10,881 bases of DNA, taken from JAAYDS01 sp039680625. GTDB taxonomy: Bacteria; Chloroflexota; Anaerolineae; UBA1429. Both the position numbers and the translations under genes were made by a program. The number at the start of each line of letters is the position of its first letter. The stretch's first letter is position 1. Shown here one piece after another: positions 1 through 5,622 of this stretch. Location: NCBI GenBank assembly GCA_039680625.1, contig JBDKSN010000006.1:1-10881 (forward strand), written 5' to 3'. Under the pieces are notes generated by a model. That model ran no database searches. It worked only from the letters and a program-made list of their open reading frames with translations, and had not been told where the DNA came from.

Positions 1-212
1 TTGGCACGGGCGTCTTGCCCGACGAGCGCCTCGGCGAGATCGTCAGGCACGTGTTCGACCTGCGTCCGGCGGCGATCATCCGCGAGCTGGATCTACGCCG
101 ACCGATCTATCAGCCGACGGCGGCCTACGGTCATCTGGGGCGCACCGCCATCGACGCCCCGTGGGAAAGGACGAATCGCGTCGACGATCTCCGCATCGCC
201 GCTGGCCTCTAG
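1..212 (+). CDS. metK: S-adenosylmethionine synthetase, C-terminal fragment (5' end outside window)
   Basis: The reading frame starting at base 3 encodes the C-terminal ~69 residues of methionine adenosyltransferase, which makes S-adenosylmethionine from methionine and ATP in the cytoplasm. The recognisable stretches are FDLRPAAIIRELDLRRPIY, then TAAYGHLGR, then the end PWERTNRVDDLRIAAGL before a TAG stop at 210-212. The Phe-Asp-Leu-Arg-Pro, Tyr-Gly-His-x-Gly-Arg and Pro-Trp-Glu-(Arg/Lys)-Thr motifs are characteristic of the bacterial MetK C-terminus. Only the end is visible, so domain architecture and start cannot be judged; the ATP and methionine sites lie mostly upstream. A hairpin terminator follows 18 bp after the stop and a new promoter after that, so metK is probably not co-transcribed with the glycan cluster downstream. 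Confidence 0.95.
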   Translation, partial: GTGVLPDERLGEIVRHVFDLRPAAIIRELDLRRPIYQPTAAYGHLGRTAIDAPWERTNRVDDLRIAAGL

Positions 213-230
213 TCGGTCCTCGCTGCAACC

Positions 231-258
231 GCGGGCCGGTGGTACGCCGGCCCGCTTT
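231..258 (+). terminator. Probable intrinsic terminator of metK
   Basis: A perfect 9-bp GC-rich inverted repeat, GCGGGCCGG (231-239) and CCGGCCCGC (247-255), is separated by a 7-base loop and followed by TTT (256-258). It starts 18 bp after the metK stop codon and lies upstream of the next promoter, which is where a terminator is expected. The T-run is short, so termination may be partial, or the stem may work with Rho or as a 3' end stabiliser. Confidence 0.7.
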
Positions 259-286
259 GCTGTGCGAGCGGCCGTCGGGCAAACAC

Positions 287-314
287 TTGCCCCGCGCGCC
301 GTCTCTGCTATACT
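287..314 (+). promoter_or_regulatory. Extended -10 promoter for the rmd-gmd glycan cluster
   Basis: A sigma70-like promoter is visible. TTGCCC (287-292) matches 4 of 6 bases of the -35 consensus. After a 16-bp spacer comes TATACT (309-314), matching 5 of 6 of the -10 consensus. The bases TGC directly before it give an extended -10 (TGn). The predicted transcription start is near position 321. It sits after the metK terminator and is the only promoter-like sequence I can see ahead of the cluster, so it probably drives the operon beginning with rmd. Only about 33 nt of leader would separate it from the preferred rmd start. Confidence 0.65.
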
Positions 315-353
315 CGCCTCACGGTGAAGATGGTAGCACAGGATAGGGGTGGT

Positions 354-1334
354 ATGCGCGTCCTCGTGACAGGCATGGCGGGCTTTGCGGGCTCACACCT
401 GGCCGACTACCTGTTGGCCGACGGCGCGGTTCAGGTGGCCGGAGTGGTGCGCACCGCGACGGACCAGGCGCAGCTCGCACCCCATCGAGAGCAGCCGTCG
501 ATGTTCACCGCCGACCTCACCGACGATGCCGCCGTGCGCGCGGTGCTGTCGGCTTGGGCGCCCGAACGCATCTATCACCTGGCGGCGCAAGCTTCCGTGG
601 GCGCCTCGTGGGCCGACCCGGCCGAGACGTTGCGCGTGAACACGCTTGCACAGCTGAACCTCTTGCGCGCAGTGGCCGATCTCGTGCCGCAGGCGCGGGT
701 GCTGGTGGTCGGGTCGGCCGACGAATATGGGCGCGTGACGCCGGCTGAGCTGCCCCTCACCGAGAGCAGCGCCCTCCGCCCCGCCAGCCCCTATGCGCTC
801 AGCAAAGTCGATCAGGATCTGATGGGCGCCATGTATCACCAGAGCCACGGCCTGGCGATCGTGCGGGTGCGCCCATTCAACCACATTGGGCCGCGCCAGC
901 GCGCGGGCTTTGTGGTGCCCGATTTTTGCCGACAGATCGCGCTCATCGAGGTAGGCCAGCAGGCGCCCACCATTCGCGTGGGCAACCTGGCGGCGCGCCG
1001 AGATTTCGTGGACGTGCGCGACGTCGTGCGCGCCTACGTCCTGGCGTTGGAACTGGGCGAGCTAGGCGCCGTCTATAACATATGCCGAGGGCGCTCGGTG
1101 GCCATCCAGGAACTGCTCGACCGACTGCTTGGCCTGGCCCGCGTGCCCATCGCGGTCGAGATGGATACCCGTCGACTACGCCCGAGCGACATGCCCGACT
1201 TGGTGGGGAGCGCCGCCCTGCTCACGCAGCAGACAGGTTGGCAGCCCCAGATCGAGCTGGAGCAGAGCTTGGGCGATACGCTGGACTATTGGCGCGGCAT
1301 CGTCGCCACGACCGAACCCAGCCATTGCGGTTGA
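354..1334 (+). CDS. rmd: GDP-6-deoxy-D-mannose reductase (NAD(P)-dependent epimerase/dehydratase family)
   Basis: A 326-residue extended short-chain dehydrogenase. It probably reduces GDP-4-keto-6-deoxy-D-mannose, the Gmd product, to GDP-D-rhamnose in the cytoplasm. The N-terminus has the Rossmann glycine motif GMAGFAG (7-13). Asp at 54 in TADLTD and the HLAAQASVG stretch (75-83) line the cofactor site. The catalytic set is the SADEYG segment (121-126) with Tyr147 and Lys151 in YALSK. RPFNHIGPRQ (173-182) and RRDFVDVRD (215-223) are typical of Rmd and related GDP-sugar enzymes. The start at 354 is preferred because AGGGG (345-349) lies 4 bases upstream and the Rossmann strand begins at once; GTG 324 and ATG 330 are in-frame alternatives. 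The gmd start follows 11 bp after the stop, which strongly supports the role. An alternative is a reductase giving another GDP-6-deoxyhexose, such as 6-deoxytalose; sequence alone does not settle product stereochemistry. Confidence 0.85.
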   Translation: MRVLVTGMAGFAGSHLADYLLADGAVQVAGVVRTATDQAQLAPHREQPSMFTADLTDDAAVRAVLSAWAPERIYHLAAQASVGASWADPAETLRVNTLAQLNLLRAVADLVPQARVLVVGSADEYGRVTPAELPLTESSALRPASPYALSKVDQDLMGAMYHQSHGLAIVRVRPFNHIGPRQRAGFVVPDFCRQIALIEVGQQAPTIRVGNLAARRDFVDVRDVVRAYVLALELGELGAVYNICRGRSVAIQELLDRLLGLARVPIAVEMDTRRLRPSDMPDLVGSAALLTQQTGWQPQIELEQSLGDTLDYWRGIVATTEPSHCG

Positions 1335-1339
1335 AAGGA
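1334..1339 (+). promoter_or_regulatory. Ribosome binding site deciding the gmd start
   Basis: AAAGGA lies 6 bases before ATG 1346 but directly abuts the in-frame ATG at 1340. The spacing therefore favours 1346 as the start of gmd. The site overlaps the last base of the rmd stop codon, so the two genes are likely translated from one message. Confidence 0.6.
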
Positions 1340-1345
1340 ATGACG

Positions 1346-2341
1346 ATGGAGAAAACAGCCCTCATCACTGGAGTTACCGGGCAGGACGGCTCGTATCTAG
1401 CTGAGCTGCTGCTCGAAAAGGGCTATCGCGTGGTCGGCATGGTGCGGCGGGGGAGCGCCCCCAACTTTCACCGTATCGAGCATATCATGGATCGCCTCAT
1501 CGTCGAGCAGGGCGACCTGCTGGATCAGGTGTCGCTCATCGAACTCTTGCGCCGGCACCGCCCGCAAGAGGTGTACAACCTCGCGGCGATGTCCTTTGTG
1601 CCCACATCCTGGGAGCAGCCCGTGCTGACCGCCGAGTTCACCGCAGTCGGCGTGACGCGTGTGCTCGATGCCATTCGCATGGTCGACCCGACGATCCGCG
1701 TTTACCAGGCTTCGAGCAGTGAGATGTTCGGCAAGGTGCAAGAGGTGCCGCAAAGAGAGACGACGCCCTTTTATCCGCGCAGCCCGTATGGCGTCGCCAA
1801 GGTGTATGGGCACTGGATCACGGTGAACTATCGCGAGAGCTACAACCTGTTCGCCGTGTCGGGCATCCTGTTCAATCACGAGTCCCCCCGCCGCGGGCTC
1901 GAGTTCGTCACCCGAAAGGTGACGAACAGCGCTGCGCAGATCAAGCTGGGCGTGCTCGACCGCCTGCCGATGGGCAACCTCGACGCCAAGCGCGACTGGG
2001 GCTATGCCGGTGACTATGTGCGGGCCATGTGGCTGATGCTCCAGCAAGACAAGCCCGATGACTATGTGGTGGCTACGGGAGAGCAGCACTCGGTGCGCGA
2101 GCTGCTCGAAGTAGCCTTTGGCTATCTTGGCCTCGACTATCGCGATTATGTCTATGTCGATCCGCGCTTTCTGCGGCCTGCCGACGTGTATGAGCTGGTC
2201 GGCGATGCCTCCAAGGCTCGCCGTGTGCTCGGCTGGAAACCCGAGGTAAACTTTCAACAACTCATCGAGATGATGGTCGAGCACGATCTCGCGCTGGTGC
2301 AAGACAGGATTGCGACCGGCAAGCCCTTGACCTTTGACTGA
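1346..2341 (+). CDS. gmd: GDP-mannose 4,6-dehydratase
   Basis: A 331-residue short-chain dehydrogenase that converts GDP-D-mannose to GDP-4-dehydro-6-deoxy-D-mannose, the common precursor of GDP-rhamnose, GDP-fucose and related sugars. The cofactor motif is GVTGQDG (9-15), the signature Gmd form with Gln-Asp, followed by SYLAELLLEKGY. VRRGSAPNFHRIEH (33-46) is the conserved NADP-binding stretch. The catalytic region is QASSSEMFG (121-129), with Ser replacing the Thr of some homologues and Glu126, plus YGVAK (Tyr148, Lys152). GDP-sugar recognition motifs LFNHESPRRG (175-184) and RDWGYAGDYV (216-225), and the C-terminal GDASKARRVLGW (286-297), complete the family pattern. Length is slightly below the usual 340-370. 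ATG 1346 is chosen from its Shine-Dalgarno spacing; ATG 1340 would add two residues. Its place between rmd and a phosphohexomutase points to GDP-D-rhamnose supply. Confidence 0.95.
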   Translation: MEKTALITGVTGQDGSYLAELLLEKGYRVVGMVRRGSAPNFHRIEHIMDRLIVEQGDLLDQVSLIELLRRHRPQEVYNLAAMSFVPTSWEQPVLTAEFTAVGVTRVLDAIRMVDPTIRVYQASSSEMFGKVQEVPQRETTPFYPRSPYGVAKVYGHWITVNYRESYNLFAVSGILFNHESPRRGLEFVTRKVTNSAAQIKLGVLDRLPMGNLDAKRDWGYAGDYVRAMWLMLQQDKPDDYVVATGEQHSVRELLEVAFGYLGLDYRDYVYVDPRFLRPADVYELVGDASKARRVLGWKPEVNFQQLIEMMVEHDLALVQDRIATGKPLTFD

Positions 2342-2354
2342 TCCTACACAACCT

Positions 2355-2360
2355 GAGGTG
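2355..2360 (+). promoter_or_regulatory. Ribosome binding site of the phosphohexomutase
   Basis: GAGGTG lies 4 bases before ATG 2365 and only one base before the adjacent in-frame ATG 2362. The second ATG is therefore the likelier initiator. Confidence 0.55.
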
Positions 2361-2364
2361 CATG

Positions 2365-3801
2365 ATGGCCAAACAACCGATCAAGTTTGGGACCGATGGC
2401 TGGCGGGCGGGCATTGCCGACAGCTACACCTTTGAGAACGTGCGCTATTGTGCCCAAGGCACGGCCGACTATCTGAAGGCAGCGGGCCTGGCCAGTCGGG
2501 GCATGGTCGTGGGCTATGACCTACGCTTCTTATCGGAGGACTTTGCGCGCATTGTGGCCGAGGTGCTGGCGGGCAACGGTGTGCCAGTGTACCTGGCCGA
2601 TCGTGCGGCGCCCACGCCGGTGCTTTCGTACAACATCCTGCCCCGGCACGCAGCCGGTGGCATCTGGATCACCGCCAGCCACAACCCGCCTACCGATAAC
2701 GGCTACAAGCTCCGCTCGGACTATGGCGGGGCGGCTGCCCCCGAGACGCTGGTCGAGGTGGAGGGACGCATCGCCGCAGCGCAAGAGAGCGAGAGGGTGA
2801 CCTTCACCGACTATGACGCGGGTGTACGCAGCGGCATCATCCAGCTCTTTGACCCCAATGGCCCGTATGAGGAGCAGCTCGCGCGGCTGATCGACGTGGA
2901 ACCGATCAAGCGCGCGGGGCTGCGCCTGGTCTTTGACCCGATGTGGGGCGTGGGCCAGGGCTGGTTCACGCGCCTCTTGGCGGGCGGCAGCACGGTCATC
3001 CACGAGATCCATGGCGAGCGCAACCCGATCTTTCCCGAGATGGCCAGGCCAGAGCCGATCGCGTCGAACCTGACCAGCCTGCTCAAGGCCATCCCCGAGT
3101 TCAACGCCGACGCCGGTCTGGCAACCGATGGCGACGCCGACCGAGTCGGCCTGGCCGACGAGCACGGCAAGTTTGTCAACCAGTTGCAGGTATACGCCTT
3201 GCTCGCCTATTACTTGCTGGGCGTGCGCGGCCTGCGTGGACCGCTCGTGCGTTCGATCAGCAGCACGGTGATGGCCAACAAGCTGGGCGCCCTCTATGGC
3301 GTGCCCGTGTTCGAGACGGGTGTGGGCTTTAAATACGTGGCTCCCAAGATGATCGAGACGAACGCCCTCCTGGGTGGCGAGGAGAGCGGCGGTTTTGCGT
3401 TCGCCAACCACATCCCCGAGCGAGACGGCATCCTCGCCGGGCTGTATCTGCTCGACTTGATGGTGCGCACGGGCAAACGCCCGAGCGAGCTGATCGCCAC
3501 GGTGTACGACCTGGTGGGCCCGCACTATTATGATCGCGTCGACCGGTCGCTGCCACCCGAGCGCAAGGCGGAGGTCGTGGCCCGCGTGAACAGCGCTTCG
3601 CCGACGCAGCTCGGGGGGCTCAAGGTGCTCGACGTGGATCGTAGCGATGGCTTTCGCTATGTCCTCGAAGATGGGCAGTGGGCGCTCATCCGCTTCTCGG
3701 GCACCGAGCCAGTCATCCGTGTCTACTGCGAGGTGACAGACGAGTCTCGCGTGGCCGAGGTGCTGGCTGAGGGGCTGGCTCTGGCCGGAATCGAGGCCTG
3801 A
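2365..3801 (+). CDS. Phosphomannomutase/phosphoglucomutase (alpha-D-phosphohexomutase family)
   Basis: A 478-residue cytoplasmic enzyme that interconverts hexose 6-phosphate and hexose 1-phosphate through a phosphoserine intermediate. All four family signatures are present in order. FGTDGWR (8-14) opens domain 1. The active-site serine loop is TASHNP (103-108, catalytic Ser105). The magnesium loop is DGDADR (255-260). The sugar-recognition loop is GEESGG (338-343). The phosphate-binding loop in domain 4 is RFSGTEP (443-449). Length is normal for the family. With gmd directly upstream, the attractive role is mannose 6-phosphate to mannose 1-phosphate, feeding GDP-mannose synthesis. Glucose phosphate specificity is equally possible, since sequence motifs separate the two poorly and many members are bifunctional. 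No GDP-mannose pyrophosphorylase is in view. The tatD-like gene begins 11 bp after the stop. Confidence 0.92.
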   Translation: MAKQPIKFGTDGWRAGIADSYTFENVRYCAQGTADYLKAAGLASRGMVVGYDLRFLSEDFARIVAEVLAGNGVPVYLADRAAPTPVLSYNILPRHAAGGIWITASHNPPTDNGYKLRSDYGGAAAPETLVEVEGRIAAAQESERVTFTDYDAGVRSGIIQLFDPNGPYEEQLARLIDVEPIKRAGLRLVFDPMWGVGQGWFTRLLAGGSTVIHEIHGERNPIFPEMARPEPIASNLTSLLKAIPEFNADAGLATDGDADRVGLADEHGKFVNQLQVYALLAYYLLGVRGLRGPLVRSISSTVMANKLGALYGVPVFETGVGFKYVAPKMIETNALLGGEESGGFAFANHIPERDGILAGLYLLDLMVRTGKRPSELIATVYDLVGPHYYDRVDRSLPPERKAEVVARVNSASPTQLGGLKVLDVDRSDGFRYVLEDGQWALIRFSGTEPVIRVYCEVTDESRVAEVLAEGLALAGIEA

Positions 3802-3812
3802 CGGCCGGGCGC

Positions 3813-4610
3813 ATGTGGATCGATACGCACGCCCATCTCGATGATCCTCGTTTCGACGCGGATCGCGACCAGGTCATAGTCCGCGCCCGAGAAGCGCAAG
3901 TGAGCGGCATCTTGACCTGTGGCGCTGGCCTCGACAGCTCGGCGCAGGCGGTGGCCCTGCGCGAGCAGTATGGCGACGTATGGGCCGCCGTCGGGGTGCA
4001 TCCGCACGAGGCGAAGTCGCTCTGCCAGGGCGAGGCTGAGGCCTATCGCGTCTTGCCCGAGGCGCTAGATAACATCGAGGTCCTGTCGCGCGAGGCGGGC
4101 GTAGTGGCCATCGGCGAGATCGGGCTGGATTATCACTACGACCTGTCTCCGCGGCCGGCGCAGCGCCAGGCGCTCGCGGCGCAACTCGCTCTGGCCAGTG
4201 CACGGGGGCTGCCCGTCGTGCTACACTGCCGCGAGGCCGAGGACGACCTGATGGCCATCGTCGATGCCGCCCCGGCTGGCCTGCGTGGTGTGCTGCACTC
4301 GTTCATGGGCAGCGAGCGTCTGGCCGCTTGGGCGCTCGCGCGGGGGTTCTATCTCGGCGTTACAGGGTTCATCACTTTTCCCAAGACCGAGACTCTGGCT
4401 CGAATCGTCGCGGCCGCGCCCCTCGATCGGCTCTTGGTCGAGACCGATTGCCCCTATCTGGCCCCCCACCCTTTCCGTGGGCGGCGCAACGAGCCAGCGA
4501 TGGTGACTTTCGTCGCGGAGCGGCTGGCCCAAGTGCGCGCAATGCCTCTGACAGAGCTGGCCGCGGCCACAACCGCCAACGCAAAGGAGCTATTTGGTGC
4601 CTTGGGCTGA
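3813..4610 (+). CDS. TatD-family metal-dependent hydrolase (putative DNase)
   Basis: A 265-residue TIM-barrel amidohydrolase-superfamily protein of the TatD family, whose characterised members are metal-dependent nucleases acting on DNA 3' ends; some also act on RNA or in D-Tyr-tRNA deacylation. Visible metal-site motifs are THAHLD (5-10; His6 and His8), GVHPHE (61-66), GEIGLDYHYD (101-110; Glu102), LHCRE (137-141; His138), LHSFMGS (161-167; His162) and ETDCPYLAP (210-218; Asp212). The family normally spans about 255-265 residues, so this looks complete. The start has only a weak Shine-Dalgarno upstream, and translation may be coupled to the gene ending 11 bp earlier. The protein is cytoplasmic and has no obvious place in glycan synthesis. 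I cannot tell which of the TatD/YcfH/YjjV paralogue groups it belongs to. Its last 14 bp overlap the next gene. Confidence 0.93.
   Translation: MWIDTHAHLDDPRFDADRDQVIVRAREAQVSGILTCGAGLDSSAQAVALREQYGDVWAAVGVHPHEAKSLCQGEAEAYRVLPEALDNIEVLSREAGVVAIGEIGLDYHYDLSPRPAQRQALAAQLALASARGLPVVLHCREAEDDLMAIVDAAPAGLRGVLHSFMGSERLAAWALARGFYLGVTGFITFPKTETLARIVAAAPLDRLLVETDCPYLAPHPFRGRRNEPAMVTFVAERLAQVRAMPLTELAAATTANAKELFGALG
4583..4589 (+). promoter_or_regulatory. Ribosome binding site for the GT2 gene, inside the tatD-like 3' end
   Basis: AAAGGAG, the best Shine-Dalgarno match in the window, lies within the tatD-like coding sequence. It is 7 bases before GTG 4597 and 4 bases before TTG 4594. The spacing favours GTG 4597 and shows that GT2 translation initiates before the upstream gene has terminated. 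Confidence 0.7.
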
Positions 4611-5601
4611 GGCCGCCCCTGACATCAGCGTCGTCATCGTGAGCTGGAACGTGCGCCCTTTGCTCACCCAGTGCCTCGACTCGTTCGTCGAGGTGGCGGG
4701 CCTGACGGTGGATGAAGAGCGGCAGCAGAGCCTGCTCGGGACGCGGAGCATCGACTTCTGGGTGGTCGACAATGGCTCGGCAGACGACACGGTGGCTACC
4801 CTACGGGCGCAGTATCGCTGGGTGCACGTGATCGATGCTGGCCGCAACCTGGGCTTTAGCGCGGGCAACAATCTAGCGCTGGGCCAGTGTCGCGGGAGGC
4901 TGGTCTTGTTGCTCAACCCAGACACAGTGATCACCCGCGCGCCCGATGGCCGTGACGCTATCACGGTGCTGGCCGACGAGCTGGAGTGCGCGCCGGACGT
5001 CGCCCTGGTCGGCCCGCGGCTCGTCTATGGCGACGGCACGCCGCAGAGCTCGCGTCGGCGCTTTCCGACGCTGGCCATGGGGCTGATGGAGAGCACGCTG
5101 CTCGAGCGCTGGTTCCCCGGCAACCGCTGGGCGCGGCGCTATCATCTGGACGATGTGCCCGCTGACCACGTGCAAGACGTCGATTGGGTCACGGGGGCGT
5201 GCATGTTGGTGCGCCGCGAGGCCTTGGCACAGGTGGGGCTCTTTGACGAGGGCTTTTTCATGTACTCGGAGGAGCTCGATCTCTGCAAGCGTCTGCGCTC
5301 TGCTGGTTGGCGCGTGGTATATCAGCCTCAGGCGACTGTGGTACACTATGAGGGACAGAGCAGTGGCCAAGTGGTGGCGCGCCGACAGGTGTTGTTCAAC
5401 ACCAGCAAGGTGCGCTATTTTCAGAAGCATGTGGGGGCGGCCAGTGCTACCGTATTGCGCCTAGCGCTGTTGAGTGGATTCGCGCTCGAATGGGCCATCG
5501 AGGGCGCAAAATGGCTGGTGGGCCATGAGCGTCCTTTGCGCCGCGAACGCATGTGCGCCTATCGCGAGATCCTGCGTACGGGCTTGAAGCCCGTCAGTTA
5601 G
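4597..5601 (+). CDS. Glycosyltransferase family 2, rhamnosyltransferase-like
   Basis: A 334-residue GT-A fold, inverting glycosyltransferase, probably acting at the inner face of the membrane in surface glycan assembly. It opens with the nucleotide-binding strand DISVVIVSWN (9-18). VVDNGSADDT (56-65), RNLGFSAGNN (83-92) and the metal-binding LNPDT (106-110, Asn-Pro-Asp in place of the usual DxD) are hallmarks of the WbbL/rhamnosyltransferase-like GT2 branch. DWVTGACMLVRR (196-207) and FDEGFFMYSEELDLCKR (216-232) form the acceptor and catalytic-base region, and HYEGQSSGQ (250-258) follows. The C-terminal ~60 residues contain a short hydrophobic, probably amphipathic segment near 285-300. A ~12-residue polar stretch (37-50) before the Asp strand looks like an insertion. 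A rhamnosyl donor is suggested by family branch and by gmd/rmd nearby, but substrate specificity cannot be read directly. Confidence 0.88.
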   Translation: MPWAEAAPDISVVIVSWNVRPLLTQCLDSFVEVAGLTVDEERQQSLLGTRSIDFWVVDNGSADDTVATLRAQYRWVHVIDAGRNLGFSAGNNLALGQCRGRLVLLLNPDTVITRAPDGRDAITVLADELECAPDVALVGPRLVYGDGTPQSSRRRFPTLAMGLMESTLLERWFPGNRWARRYHLDDVPADHVQDVDWVTGACMLVRREALAQVGLFDEGFFMYSEELDLCKRLRSAGWRVVYQPQATVVHYEGQSSGQVVARRQVLFNTSKVRYFQKHVGAASATVLRLALLSGFALEWAIEGAKWLVGHERPLRRERMCAYREILRTGLKPVS

Positions 5602-5606
5602 AGGAC

Positions 5607-5615
5607 GAGGTAAGG
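5607..5615 (+). promoter_or_regulatory. Ribosome binding site of the GT4 gene
   Basis: GAGGTAAGG holds two purine cores. AAGG (5612-5615) is 7 bases before ATG 5623. The in-frame TTG at 5617 would be only one base away, so ATG 5623 is preferred. Confidence 0.6.
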
Positions 5616-5622
5616 TTTGCTC

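Noticed and set aside
1..327. 108-codon + strand open frame at the window start
   Set aside because: The MetK C-terminus is plain in a different frame (bases 3-212), and this frame runs through the terminator and promoter region.
393..884. 163-codon open frame on the - strand over rmd
   Set aside because: Shadow of the rmd coding frame with no recognisable motif.
1082..1345. N-terminal extension of gmd to an ATG at 1082
   Set aside because: It lies entirely within rmd in another frame, and the added residues lack family similarity. The Rossmann motif begins directly after ATG 1346, which has a good ribosome binding site.
1397..2302. 301-codon open frame on the - strand opposite gmd
   Set aside because: It mirrors the coding frame of a clearly real gmd gene. 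Its His-rich, low-complexity composition is what a high-GC antisense frame produces, and it shows no domain motif or ribosome binding site.
2530..3525. 331-codon open frame on the - strand opposite the phosphohexomutase
   Set aside because: Same antisense effect as over gmd. The + strand gene has all four family signatures, and the minus frame has none that I recognise.
3813..4610. Reading the TatD-like protein as part of the twin-arginine transport system
   Set aside because: TatD proteins are soluble nucleases despite the name, and no tatA, tatB or tatC gene is in the window.
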